From: Alphaproteobacteria bacterium | GTDB taxonomy: Bacteria; Pseudomonadota; Alphaproteobacteria; 16-39-46 | Reading direction: 5' to 3' | NCBI GenBank assembly: GCA_018401675.1 | Contig: JAGYKM010000001.1 | Location: forward strand, 1 to 64,000 | Length of the DNA: 64,000 nucleotides | Shown: positions 1-8,641 of the stretch, piece by piece | How positions within the stretch are numbered: position 1 is the stretch's first letter | Layout: each line of letters opens with the position of its first letter | Notes under the pieces: model-generated | The model's database searches: none | What the model was told of the DNA's origin: nothing | The model's input: the letters and a program-made list of their open reading frames with translations, nothing else | Made by a program: the position numbers and the translations under genes

Positions 1-789
1 ATGGAATCGTAGGATATCTTTTCCCACCATATGAAAAGCATGGGGCCAGAATTTCTCAAAAAGGTCCGTATCTTCCGGATAGCCCAGGCCAGTCATGTAG
101 TTGGTTAGCGCGTCTAGCCATACGTAAATAACGTCTTCGCTTGTATTAGGCACTTGAATGCCCCAGGTAAAGGATCGGCGCGAAATACACAAATCTTGCA
201 AGCCGCCTTCCACAAATCTGATAACCTCATTGCGCCGACTTTCTGGGGCAATAAATCGAGGATGAGTCTTATAAAACTCCAAAAGCGCCTCTTGAAAAGC
301 ACTCAGTTTAAAAAAGTAGCAAGGTTCCTCTATCCACTCTACAGGCGCCCCTGTTGGCGCGTTGCCGTCCACAAGCTCTTCTTCATCATAAAAAGCCTCG
401 TCTCTTACCGAATACCATCCAGAGTAAGACCCTTGATAGATGTGGCCTCTCTCCGTCAAGGTATCCCACAATTTACGTACCCCTAGCTTATGTCGCTCTT
501 GAGTCGTTCGAATAAAATCCGTGCTGGAGATGTTAAAATCTTCCACCACTTTTTCAAAAGACCCGGATATTTTATCAACGAACTCTTGAGGAGAAAGGCC
601 AAGCTTCTCAGCCGCTTTTTCCACTTTTTGCCCATGTTCATCTACGCCGGTTAAGAAAGCCACCGGATGACCATCCAACCGCGAAAATCTGGCAATCACA
701 TCCGCCATAATGGAAGTATACACATGACCAATGTGGGGCACATCGTTGACATAGTAGATGGGGGTCGTGATGTACAAAGGCGTTTTCAT
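1..789 (-). CDS. metG: Methionyl-tRNA synthetase, N-terminal part (cut by window edge)
   Basis: Charges tRNA-Met with methionine in the cytoplasm. The reading frame is open from an ATG at 789 leftwards to base 1, giving 263 residues, so the C-terminal half lies outside the window. The class I HIGH-type motif PHIGHVYTSI follows the N-terminal strand, then FLTGVDEHGQK. The visible part ends within GKDILRFH, a typical MetRS active-site segment. The segment GSYSGWYSVRDEAFY has no CxxC zinc knuckle, which fits the form common in alphaproteobacteria. It is divergent from hldD across about 215 bases that presumably hold both promoters. Identity is secure; only the 3' end is unseen. Confidence 0.95.
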   Translation of the reverse strand, partial: MKTPLYITTPIYYVNDVPHIGHVYTSIMADVIARFSRLDGHPVAFLTGVDEHGQKVEKAAEKLGLSPQEFVDKISGSFEKVVEDFNISSTDFIRTTQERHKLGVRKLWDTLTERGHIYQGSYSGWYSVRDEAFYDEEELVDGNAPTGAPVEWIEEPCYFFKLSAFQEALLEFYKTHPRFIAPESRRNEVIRFVEGGLQDLCISRRSFTWGIQVPNTSEDVIYVWLDALTNYMTGLGYPEDTDLFEKFWPHAFHMVGKDILRFH

Positions 790-1005
790 AGGTTGATTCC
801 TCGATGAGATAAATTCCAAAAAGTCCTTTCTCACTATCATAATCAATAGGTCATGGGAACGATATTAAATAATACGGTATAGTCCTTTTCTAAAAAGGGA
901 ACATTTGTTATAAGATGAACATGAATGAAAAGTGACGCTTCACAAAATATTGATTTTTGAAAAGCCACTCGACCCTACCCCCCTTTTTTCCTTGGAGGTA
1001 TCCCA

Positions 1006-1992
1006 ATGTTTATCGTTACAGGTGGCGCAGGCTTTATCGGCTCAAATTTGGTTAAGGCCTTGTCTGACAAATTTAAAGAGGAAAAAATTGTCGTTATTGA
1101 TTCTTTTGGCAGCGATGAAAAATGGCAGAATTTGAGTAAAAAAGCTATTTGGGATCTTGTTACCCCAGATGCTGCCTTATCTTATTTAGAAAACCATGAA
1201 TCTCAGATCAAGGCAGTTTTCCACCTAGGCGCGATTTCCTCCACTATGGAATCCGATGTAGACTTGATCATTCGGACAAATTTTCGCCTCACTGTGGATC
1301 TGTGGTCGTGGTGTTCTACCACGAACGTTCCCTTCTTTTATGCTTCTTCCGCCGCAACCTATGGAGATGGATCTCTCGGGTTCAGTGATACCACCTCTTT
1401 AGACAAATTGGGAAAATTACGTCCATTGAATGCCTATGGATGGAGTAAGCATCTCACAGATTTGCGACTCCTTTCCATGGCACAAGAAGGCTTTCATCCT
1501 CCTAGGTGGGCGGGCTTCAAATTTTTTAACGTCTACGGTCCCAATGAATACCATAAAGAGGGACAAAAGAGTCTGATTGCGACTTTTTTACCTATTGCCA
1601 AAGAAAAAGGTATATTGTCCTTATTTAAGTCAAATCACCTTGATTACCAAGATGGGGAGCAAAAACGAGATTTCGTGTGGGTAGGCGATTGCTCCGATGT
1701 CCTAATATGGTTTTATGAAAATTCTGCCCCTAATGGTCTTTATAATATTGGATCAGGGGTAGCTGTTAGTTTCAATACCCTAGCCCAGCTTATTTTTGAA
1801 AACCTCAAGCAAACCCCGAATATTCGTTACATCCACATGCCTCAAAGTATATCGGATAAATACCAGAACTTTACTCAAGCCGATCTTTCGTCCTTACGCA
1901 AAGTGGGATATACTAAAGAAATGACACCCCTTAAGGAGGGCGTAAGGCTTTATATTCAAGATTACCTTCTTACCCAGGATCCCTACCGCTGA
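1006..1992 (+). CDS. hldD: ADP-L-glycero-D-manno-heptose 6-epimerase
   Basis: Last step in making ADP-L-glycero-D-manno-heptose, the heptose donor for the LPS inner core; cytoplasmic. The 328-residue protein is an extended short-chain dehydrogenase. The NAD(P)-binding motif TGGAGFIGSN is at residues 5-14, a catalytic YGWSK sits near residue 145, and NVYGPNEYHKEGQ is characteristic of the HldD branch. The ATG at 1006 has a strong GGAGG ribosome site seven to eight bases upstream. The gene runs directly into lgt with one base between, so the two are probably co-transcribed. It fits with the GT9 heptosyltransferase-like gene near 53 kb. Confidence 0.93.
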   Translation: MFIVTGGAGFIGSNLVKALSDKFKEEKIVVIDSFGSDEKWQNLSKKAIWDLVTPDAALSYLENHESQIKAVFHLGAISSTMESDVDLIIRTNFRLTVDLWSWCSTTNVPFFYASSAATYGDGSLGFSDTTSLDKLGKLRPLNAYGWSKHLTDLRLLSMAQEGFHPPRWAGFKFFNVYGPNEYHKEGQKSLIATFLPIAKEKGILSLFKSNHLDYQDGEQKRDFVWVGDCSDVLIWFYENSAPNGLYNIGSGVAVSFNTLAQLIFENLKQTPNIRYIHMPQSISDKYQNFTQADLSSLRKVGYTKEMTPLKEGVRLYIQDYLLTQDPYR

Positions 1993-1993
1993 T

Positions 1994-2812
1994 ATGGCTA
2001 TACCTTTCCATGATATTTCACCCATTGCTGTGACCTTCGGCCCTCTCCAAATCACTTGGTATGGCCTCTCTTACGCACTAAGCATGCTCTTGGGGTGGAG
2101 ATATGTAATTTATTTATCCTGCAAATTTGGCAACCTTCTTCCCAAAAGAATTATTGATGATTTTCTGACATGGATTATTCTGGCGGTGCTCATAGGTGGA
2201 CGTCTGGGATACATTCTTTTCTACACTCCAAAGGTTATAGTCGACGATCCTTTATCTATATTGTACACCTGGAAAGGGGGCATGTCTTTTCATGGTGGAG
2301 TTGTCGGGGTCGCTTTAGCCAGCTTTCTTTATGCTTCTTGGAAAAGAATGCCTCTCCTCCGGCTTTCCGACTTGTGTGTTTGTGCCATTCCCATAGGCTT
2401 ATTTTTTGGCCGCATAGCTAATTTTATTAATGGAGAGCTTTTCGGACGGGTGACGGAAGCACCTTGGGGCATGTTTTTCCCTCATGGCGGTCCCTTCCCC
2501 AGACACCCCAGTCAGCTCTATGAAGCTTTTTTGGAAGGGGCATGTCTTTTCGTCATACTATTTTGTTTTTCTCAACAAAAAAAAGATTTTGAAGCTTCTG
2601 GTCTTCTCAGCGGGTTATTTTTATTTTTTTATGGGCTTTTTAGGATTCTTGTGGAAATGCTTCGCGAACCAGATGCTCAGATTGGATATTACTGGAATTC
2701 CTTCACCTGGGGACAGATATTGTGTATTCCCATGGTTCTCTTTGGCAGCCTTTTGTTCCTTCGGGCTCTTCGCCGTAGTCGATCTCACCCCCATGATAAA
2801 ACCTCTCAATGA
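1994..2812 (+). CDS. lgt: Prolipoprotein diacylglyceryl transferase
   Basis: Inner-membrane enzyme that transfers diacylglycerol from phosphatidylglycerol to the lipobox cysteine of prolipoproteins. The 272-residue sequence has about seven hydrophobic segments. It carries the family hallmarks GRIANFINGELFGR (about residues 139-152) and HPSQLYEAFLEG. An HGG sequence in the first third matches the conserved periplasmic face. Length is normal. The start lies two bases after the hldD stop, and the 3' end overlaps the pgeF start by ATGA. Candidate substrates in this window are the small lipoproteins at 3.6 and 27.5 kb. Confidence 0.95.
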   Translation: MAIPFHDISPIAVTFGPLQITWYGLSYALSMLLGWRYVIYLSCKFGNLLPKRIIDDFLTWIILAVLIGGRLGYILFYTPKVIVDDPLSILYTWKGGMSFHGGVVGVALASFLYASWKRMPLLRLSDLCVCAIPIGLFFGRIANFINGELFGRVTEAPWGMFFPHGGPFPRHPSQLYEAFLEGACLFVILFCFSQQKKDFEASGLLSGLFLFFYGLFRILVEMLREPDAQIGYYWNSFTWGQILCIPMVLFGSLLFLRALRRSRSHPHDKTSQ

Positions 2813-3483
2813 ATCATCTAAAATCTTCCTTGCTCACCTCACTTCGTGGCGTAAACCATGGGTTCTATTTTAAAGATGCCGTAGTTGACTCAACCACCCC
2901 CTTGGCCTTACTCACACAAGTGCACTCAAGCCGAGTTATAAGCATCACCCAGCCCTTCTCCGAGTTACCAGAGGCCGATGGGCTTGTTACCACCACGCCT
3001 AACCTCACCATTGGAGTCAAGTCTGCTGATTGCGTCCCCTTACTCCTATGTGACCCGAAGAATCGCGTCATTGGTGCCATTCATGCTGGATGGAGAGGCG
3101 CGCTACTGGGCGTCACTGAGGAAGCCATAAGTGTCATGGTAGACCAAGGCGCCGCCGTAGAACATATTAAAGCTGCTCTTGGGCCTTCAATTATGCAAAG
3201 TTCTTATGAAGTCGGCCTTGAAGTATATGAGCGGTTTATAGATCAAGCTTCCATTAATGGAAATTTTTTTCTACCCTCGTCTCGCCTCACCCATTTTTAC
3301 TTTGATCTTTCAAGCTACGTATCGCACCGTCTCACGCTCTTAGGGGTGTCTTCTATTCACACCTCAAGCATCAATACATTCAAAGACCCTCGCTTTTTTA
3401 GCTATCGAGAAACCATGTCTCATCAAATGGGTTCTGGGAAAAAAAATAATTTATCTCTGATTTCCCTAGATCCATCGACTTGA
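2809..3483 (+). CDS. pgeF: PgeF/YfiH-family multicopper polyphenol oxidase (laccase domain)
   Basis: Cytoplasmic protein of the YfiH/LACC1 family, linked to purine nucleoside cleavage and, in E. coli, to editing peptidoglycan precursors. The 224 residues contain the metal-binding signature in order: TQVHSS with its His near residue 37, then KSADCVPLLLCDP (Cys) and AIHAGWRG (His). ADGLVT precedes these, as in the family. The start codon overlaps the lgt stop (ATGA), a sign of translational coupling. lgt-pgeF adjacency is common in alphaproteobacteria. The gene converges on the small lipoprotein gene at 3499. Confidence 0.9.
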   Translation: MNHLKSSLLTSLRGVNHGFYFKDAVVDSTTPLALLTQVHSSRVISITQPFSELPEADGLVTTTPNLTIGVKSADCVPLLLCDPKNRVIGAIHAGWRGALLGVTEEAISVMVDQGAAVEHIKAALGPSIMQSSYEVGLEVYERFIDQASINGNFFLPSSRLTHFYFDLSSYVSHRLTLLGVSSIHTSSINTFKDPRFFSYRETMSHQMGSGKKNNLSLISLDPST

Positions 3484-3498
3484 AAATAATACCGAAAT

Positions 3499-3753
3499 CT
3501 AGAGTTGAGCCATAAGCGCTTGTTCCCGCTCCATGTCAAGAATTTGTATTCGTGCCACTTCTTGGGGCGGCGGCGGCGGATAGTTCCCCACAGTATTTAA
3601 AGACGAGAATCCATTGTCTTCAGAAGAACAGCCTGTAATTAAGCCTCCGCCAAAAATTAAAACGCCCCATAATAATGTGGTCATCCTTCCCGCTTTATAG
3701 GGTTTCTTGGAGTATTTGGGAACCTTTTTTAGGCTCTTACAATTAGCTACCAT
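3499..3753 (-). CDS. Small predicted lipoprotein downstream of lptD
   Basis: An 84-residue protein of unknown function. A long basic N-region (about 23 residues) is followed by a hydrophobic stretch ending in LITGC, a good lipobox. The mature part would be about 43 residues, with a five-proline run and an acidic, helix-forming C-terminus. The ATG at 3753 has AAGGAA at proper spacing. An internal ATG at 3684 would give a more ordinary signal length but has a poorly spaced ribosome site. It lies 51 bases beyond the lptD stop on the same strand, so it may share that transcript. A role with the LPS translocon, as for LptM, is possible but the sequence does not show it. Confidence 0.7.
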   Translation of the reverse strand: MVANCKSLKKVPKYSKKPYKAGRMTTLLWGVLIFGGGLITGCSSEDNGFSSLNTVGNYPPPPPQEVARIQILDMEREQALMAQL

Positions 3754-3804
3754 TTAGCATTCCTTCTTCTCAGTTTATATTGTCTATAAAAAGTCACTTG
3801 CTCC

Positions 3805-6135
3805 TTATAAATTCTGCGCTTTTTCTTGACGACTCTTCGCCCAAGGACTTAAAGCTCCGGTAGAGACCTCTCCAAGAGTTTTAAAGTTTAAGTTAAACAA
3901 AACCATAGAAGCTGGCTCGGTCTTTTCATCATGGAAGTAATTCCGAACAAAACTAGCCTTAAAGGTAAAACACTCATCATCATAGGTTACCCCAACGCCT
4001 TTAGTGAGAGTAGAAATGGGTCGCTTTAGATTACGGGTCATATCCAGATGGACAGACCAATAGGTTGTGAATTTTGATGTCCAATTTACCTGGATCTGCC
4101 GTTGATGGAAAAGATCATTATTAAATGGCTCTTGTTGGATATAATTTATTGTGGTCCTAAAATAAGTAGGCCCAAAAGTAGTTCCTAGTAGATTTCTTTT
4201 ACTGTTAAAGCGCTGACGATCCAGCAATATTTGAGAGTATAAGCGAATGGTATTAGGCAATACCACCTCCACCTTACCCACATAATCGGAAAAACCTCGA
4301 TGAATGCCTAAAGCATTCGCCCCAAAAGGATTTTTACTTAAGGCATAGGACTGGCCAAAGAAAACAGATATTTTTTCTAAATAACTAGGCAATAAAGTAA
4401 AATCTAACCCATAAGAGGCTCTTTGGCCCCAATCAATAAGATCAAGACCTTCTCCCCTATCTTGAAAGAATAAGTTATCTGCGTCTAAGACGAAGGGTAC
4501 GGTATCTTCATTTGGTATGTCAGACTTATTCAGTCCATTGGGGGTCGCTTGCAGACTGACTTTAGGCTCAAGTATTAAAGGCGTCCCCCAATGACGATTA
4601 ATTAGGGGAAGTTGCCACTGAAAAGCGGCCTGAGGATACACACGTCCGACCGATTTATTTACCCGATCCCCGGAAACGCGATTCTGAGAGTGATCCACAT
4701 CATAAACGTCACCTCTTCCAAACAGAGAGAACGCCCCGTTATCACCTATCCCCGTTGAAACAGGCAGTGTCCACCCAGACCCTACAGAAAAGCGCCTCAC
4801 ATTGGCCCCTTGCCGCCTACTCAACCCCAAAACGGAAGAATCTGCATAAAAAGCACTTCCATACTCATCTGGGGTGCCTCGATAAGAGTATAGACCTCTG
4901 GGAAATACAGTGGGCATCGCCTTTTGAGAAACGCCCGGCGTATTAGATTGAAAACTCCAAGTATCTAACCGCGTAAAGCTACGGTCATTGAAAAATCCGT
5001 CAGGATTGCGGAATAACCTCTGAAGATAAACAGAACTATCGAGGGTTCGCGGCTGACCACCCATATCATTACGGATATTGTAAGCGCGCATATAATTCCG
5101 ATCTGAAGCTCTAAAAACATCAAAACCCCAGCCCCAAGGCTTTTCTAGAGCGCTAAAATCACCGTGGGTCCGTACAAAACCTCTGGTCTCTTGGTGGGAG
5201 GATAGTTGAGATGAGGACCCCGTTCTTTGTTTTGAGGAGGTAATTTGACCTTCTGTTTCCCACAATCCGAGGTCAAATTGACGCCGGTATTCAAGAGAGA
5301 GTAATGGATACTGCTTGGTCATCACCGTAGGTGTAATGGTTAGATCTTCCGAAGGCGAAATAACACCATAGTAAGGAATACCCATGAAAAAACCCATATT
5401 GCTCGTGCCTCCCATAAGAGGTGAGAGTACACCACTACGTCTTTTCACCGTAGGATCTGCATGGGTAAAGTAAGGAAAATAAGCAACGGGAACACCGAGA
5501 AGTTCCATCCATCCGTGATAATAATCTACATCTCCAGCCTTTTCATCTCGGATGATCTCAAGGGCTTTTAGTTGCCACAAGGGAGGCTTGGAAGCATCGC
5601 CGTCACATAAATTACAAGGAGAGTACACAGCCTTAGAGAATCGCGTCACGTTTCCATTTTCTCTCACCGCTGAAAGAGCACTTATTCTCTTATTATCCTT
5701 AGTAATCATGCCTAAAGCTTTTATAAAACCATTGGCCATATCGTCCGATAGAACGACTTCATTTCCCTTATAAGCTGTCCCCTCTTTGTCATAAAAAATA
5801 ACGTTACCTCGGGCTGTGGCTACTTTTGTGTCTTCATTATAGCCCAATGCATCAGCTTGCAAAAAAAGAACACCGTCTTCGGTCAGAAGACTCATTTGAA
5901 CATTACCAGAAGCTTGGATCGTATGAGACGCCTCATCGAAATTGAGATCTTCAGCCTCCAGCAAAATTGGCGTTTGTGCTCCCTCTTTAGGATCACGTGG
6001 AGCCCCCTCGAATCCACCAGAGGCTTCTTGCCCGAAACTGGATTTTGAAAAAACCCCCACCCAGACAAAAAGAATAATTTGAAGCATATTCTTCATAAAT
6101 TTAAGCCGTTGAGGTGACCGCAATTGGGTAGACAT
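3805..6135 (-). CDS. lptD: LPS-assembly outer-membrane protein LptD
   Basis: Outer-membrane barrel that, with LptE, inserts LPS into the outer leaflet. The 776 residues begin with an n-region and a hydrophobic signal (about residues 15-35, ending SSFGQ). A periplasmic OstA/LptA-like beta-jellyroll domain follows (to about 250), then a long aromatic-rich barrel. The pair CNLCDGD closes the jellyroll-to-barrel linker, and DDECF lies near the C-terminus; these are the positions expected for the LptD disulfides. AAGGAG lies about eight bases upstream of the ATG at 6135. The gene follows lptF-lptG leftwards after a 72-base gap. Identity is high. Confidence 0.93.
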   Translation of the reverse strand: MSTQLRSPQRLKFMKNMLQIILFVWVGVFSKSSFGQEASGGFEGAPRDPKEGAQTPILLEAEDLNFDEASHTIQASGNVQMSLLTEDGVLFLQADALGYNEDTKVATARGNVIFYDKEGTAYKGNEVVLSDDMANGFIKALGMITKDNKRISALSAVRENGNVTRFSKAVYSPCNLCDGDASKPPLWQLKALEIIRDEKAGDVDYYHGWMELLGVPVAYFPYFTHADPTVKRRSGVLSPLMGGTSNMGFFMGIPYYGVISPSEDLTITPTVMTKQYPLLSLEYRRQFDLGLWETEGQITSSKQRTGSSSQLSSHQETRGFVRTHGDFSALEKPWGWGFDVFRASDRNYMRAYNIRNDMGGQPRTLDSSVYLQRLFRNPDGFFNDRSFTRLDTWSFQSNTPGVSQKAMPTVFPRGLYSYRGTPDEYGSAFYADSSVLGLSRRQGANVRRFSVGSGWTLPVSTGIGDNGAFSLFGRGDVYDVDHSQNRVSGDRVNKSVGRVYPQAAFQWQLPLINRHWGTPLILEPKVSLQATPNGLNKSDIPNEDTVPFVLDADNLFFQDRGEGLDLIDWGQRASYGLDFTLLPSYLEKISVFFGQSYALSKNPFGANALGIHRGFSDYVGKVEVVLPNTIRLYSQILLDRQRFNSKRNLLGTTFGPTYFRTTINYIQQEPFNNDLFHQRQIQVNWTSKFTTYWSVHLDMTRNLKRPISTLTKGVGVTYDDECFTFKASFVRNYFHDEKTEPASMVLFNLNFKTLGEVSTGALSPWAKSRQEKAQNL

Positions 6136-6207
6136 TAAATTCTCCTTTGATTATCTCTTGCGCTAGGAATAATTATTTTCCAAAATTCTTGCACGCGCTT
6201 TTAGCCG

Positions 6208-7302
6208 TTAGTGCTCTAGGTATATGACGTACAAGAGGGATAAAAAGCCAAAAACAACAGGAGGCCCCCAGAGACCCGCTTCAACAGGGATCCTAAACGA
6301 CAAAGCAAAAACCTGGGTTATATCTTGTAAAATATACGAAAGGAAACCCACAAAAAAGCAAATCCCCATGTTCCACATCCCCTTGCTTTGCCTTGGATTA
6401 TGTAGGGATAAAGCAGCCCCTATCAAAAACATACCCATAAGAGCCAAGGGCAAAGCTAACAGCCGGTGCCACTGAACCCTATAACTAATGGCAGTAAATC
6501 CAGCTTTTTCAATCATTTTAATATAAAACGGGATTTGCCAAAATGATAACGTCGCGGCAGGAACAAAAAATTCTTCTATTTTTTCCGGAGTAAACAAAGT
6601 CCTAAATTTCAAACCTGAAGCCAATGGTCGTTCTTGATGAGAAAAATAAGACGGATCTTCTAACTCCCAAAAGCCATTCTTAACCACAGCTGAAGAAGCA
6701 TCAAGCCGGCTAAGATAACTGGCTTCATCTTGAAAAAAATAGAGAGAAACGCCCTCGAAAGTCCGTTGAGCAAGATGGGTCTTTTGCACATGAACAATGG
6801 TATATCCATTTGCCTCGGGTTGCTTAAGCCATAACCCCGTATCCGAAACCATAAACTGGCTATCCACGTGTCGGATATACTTATTTTCCATCTTTTCGAA
6901 TTTCTCTTGAGAAAAAGAAACCCAAGGACTAATAAGCATCACCTCAAGAAGCCCTAATATCAGCAGACAAAACGCTAGAGGAAATAGAAGTTGTATAAGC
7001 GAAAACCCGCTAGCGCGAGCGACGATAACTTCTGAATTTCTCTGCAGTCTCCGAAATCCAAAAAAAGCTCCAAAAAGAACAAATAAGGTGAGTAGCTTTT
7101 GAAGAAGTAAAGGGACTTTCAAAAAAGCCATTTTCAGAACAATTTCTAATGAGACATCGGCCTTTGAAGAGCAACGTCTCAATAACTCGGCACTTTCAAT
7201 CAAAACGGCTAGACCCGCAAAGATAAAAAATAATATCGCAAACCACATAAGAAATACGCGAAAAAAATAAAACGATAAGATTGGAGAAAGGCTCAAGTTC
7301 AT
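6208..7302 (-). CDS. lptG: LPS export ABC permease LptG
   Basis: Inner-membrane subunit of the LptB2FG transporter that extracts LPS and passes it to LptC/LptA. The 364-residue protein has the YjgP/YjgQ layout: three N-terminal membrane helices, a central periplasmic beta-jellyroll (about residues 130-260) and three C-terminal helices. NSEVIVARASGFS near residue 90 matches the conserved cytoplasmic coupling segment that contacts LptB. Its start overlaps the end of lptF (ATG within the lptF stop region), so the two are translationally coupled. Assignment as LptG rather than LptF rests on gene order. Confidence 0.88.
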   Translation of the reverse strand: MNLSLSPILSFYFFRVFLMWFAILFFIFAGLAVLIESAELLRRCSSKADVSLEIVLKMAFLKVPLLLQKLLTLFVLFGAFFGFRRLQRNSEVIVARASGFSLIQLLFPLAFCLLILGLLEVMLISPWVSFSQEKFEKMENKYIRHVDSQFMVSDTGLWLKQPEANGYTIVHVQKTHLAQRTFEGVSLYFFQDEASYLSRLDASSAVVKNGFWELEDPSYFSHQERPLASGLKFRTLFTPEKIEEFFVPAATLSFWQIPFYIKMIEKAGFTAISYRVQWHRLLALPLALMGMFLIGAALSLHNPRQSKGMWNMGICFFVGFLSYILQDITQVFALSFRIPVEAGLWGPPVVFGFLSLLYVIYLEH

Positions 7303-8423
7303 GTCTGGCCTCTTTTAAGTTGAAATCGAAATAGAAAAGGCATCTTCTTTAACCACAAGATTAACAAAGCACTACCCATACCGCCAAAAACAATTAAAAG
7401 AGCCCCCACGATCCCCCATAGTGTTTGCACTGCTATATTTATAAACATCATGTAGATGGCATGTATAACAATAAGAAAGAGACCAGAAAATATCACAGGC
7501 CAAACCAATCCTCGCCGCCGATAGGAAGAGACCAAAAGAGCACAAGCGCCCAATAACATATAACTTAAGGGAGAAAAGGGCGTGAGAAGTCGGGCAAATC
7601 CTTCCACGTGCAAACGACGTTGGTCATGGACTGGCAAGCCCTCATGTTTTTTAAAAAATAGTTCTTCTAAGGAGTATTCAGCAGATTTTCTAGAACGATC
7701 CTTGACCACTTCTGAAGTTTGGTCAATGTGCAGGTAAGTTTTTTCAAAAGCCAATGTTTGAGGCGACTTTGTGCTAGGATTAAGATCTTGCTTTTGTCCA
7801 TTTTCAAGAAGAAGAGATAACTTATTGCCTGATCCTCGAAGCAGTTCACCTCTTTGTGCAATAAGTGTATAGCTTTGACCATTTGGTTCTTGCACATAGG
7901 CCAATATGCCCTGAAAAGATCGCGAGGAGTCTTGACTTTTCACATAGAGAAGTAGCTTGGGAAAGGTATTAAATTCATTAATTTTCACAAATGGCAAAGA
8001 AGAAACACCTCTCATTGAGGATTCCATATCCTTCAAATGGGTTGTTGTTGCAGGAAGAATCCATATATTAAGATAAGTCAAAAGCAGCACCAAAGCGGCC
8101 CCTATAGTCAGAACAGGAGAAGCCAGCTGAAGATTACTCATACCGATAGAACGCATAATAGTGATCTCACGATCATAGGAAAAGCGGTTGTACGTATACA
8201 CCACTGCTAGAAAAAAACTAAAGGGGCAAATAATCACAAAAAGATCGGGAATTAAAAGCAAAGTGAGCTTGAGTATGAGCCACCAAACGTGCTGATCTGG
8301 CTGTCCCAAAGCTAGCTCCACAAATCTAACCGATTGGGTTAACCAAATAGTACCCAACAACAAGGAAGTTACGACCAGCGCCACCAAACAAATGTGTTTA
8401 AGAATGTATAAATGTAACCTCAC
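7299..8423 (-). CDS. lptF: LPS export ABC permease LptF
   Basis: Partner permease of LptG in the LPS extractor of the inner membrane. The 374 residues show the same YjgP/YjgQ arrangement: paired helices at the N-terminus, a periplasmic jellyroll in the middle and three helices at the end. The coupling segment contains DREITIMRSIGMS near residue 85. The ATG at 8423 is preceded by GAGGTGAGG, a strong ribosome site. This is the first gene of a leftward lptF-lptG-lptD unit. It faces surA across about 215 bases that should hold divergent promoters. Confidence 0.88.
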   Translation of the reverse strand: MRLHLYILKHICLVALVVTSLLLGTIWLTQSVRFVELALGQPDQHVWWLILKLTLLLIPDLFVIICPFSFFLAVVYTYNRFSYDREITIMRSIGMSNLQLASPVLTIGAALVLLLTYLNIWILPATTTHLKDMESSMRGVSSLPFVKINEFNTFPKLLLYVKSQDSSRSFQGILAYVQEPNGQSYTLIAQRGELLRGSGNKLSLLLENGQKQDLNPSTKSPQTLAFEKTYLHIDQTSEVVKDRSRKSAEYSLEELFFKKHEGLPVHDQRRLHVEGFARLLTPFSPLSYMLLGACALLVSSYRRRGLVWPVIFSGLFLIVIHAIYMMFINIAVQTLWGIVGALLIVFGGMGSALLILWLKKMPFLFRFQLKRGQT

Positions 8424-8641
8424 CTCAACATGTCTTTCTTTTTTGTTTTTCGCTCCAGAATACTTTTAAAACTTATGTATACTCAGGATCTCTAAAACCC
8501 AGGTTTTTAAAGATAGCCGGTGCAAGAAGTTATACATTGCACTTTTTCCAAAGGAAAGGTATATCTTCACTTAATGCTACATTAACTGTGTTGGTTCATT
8601 AACTCACCCCCACCTAACGCTTCTGGATAAGGACCTTCCCT

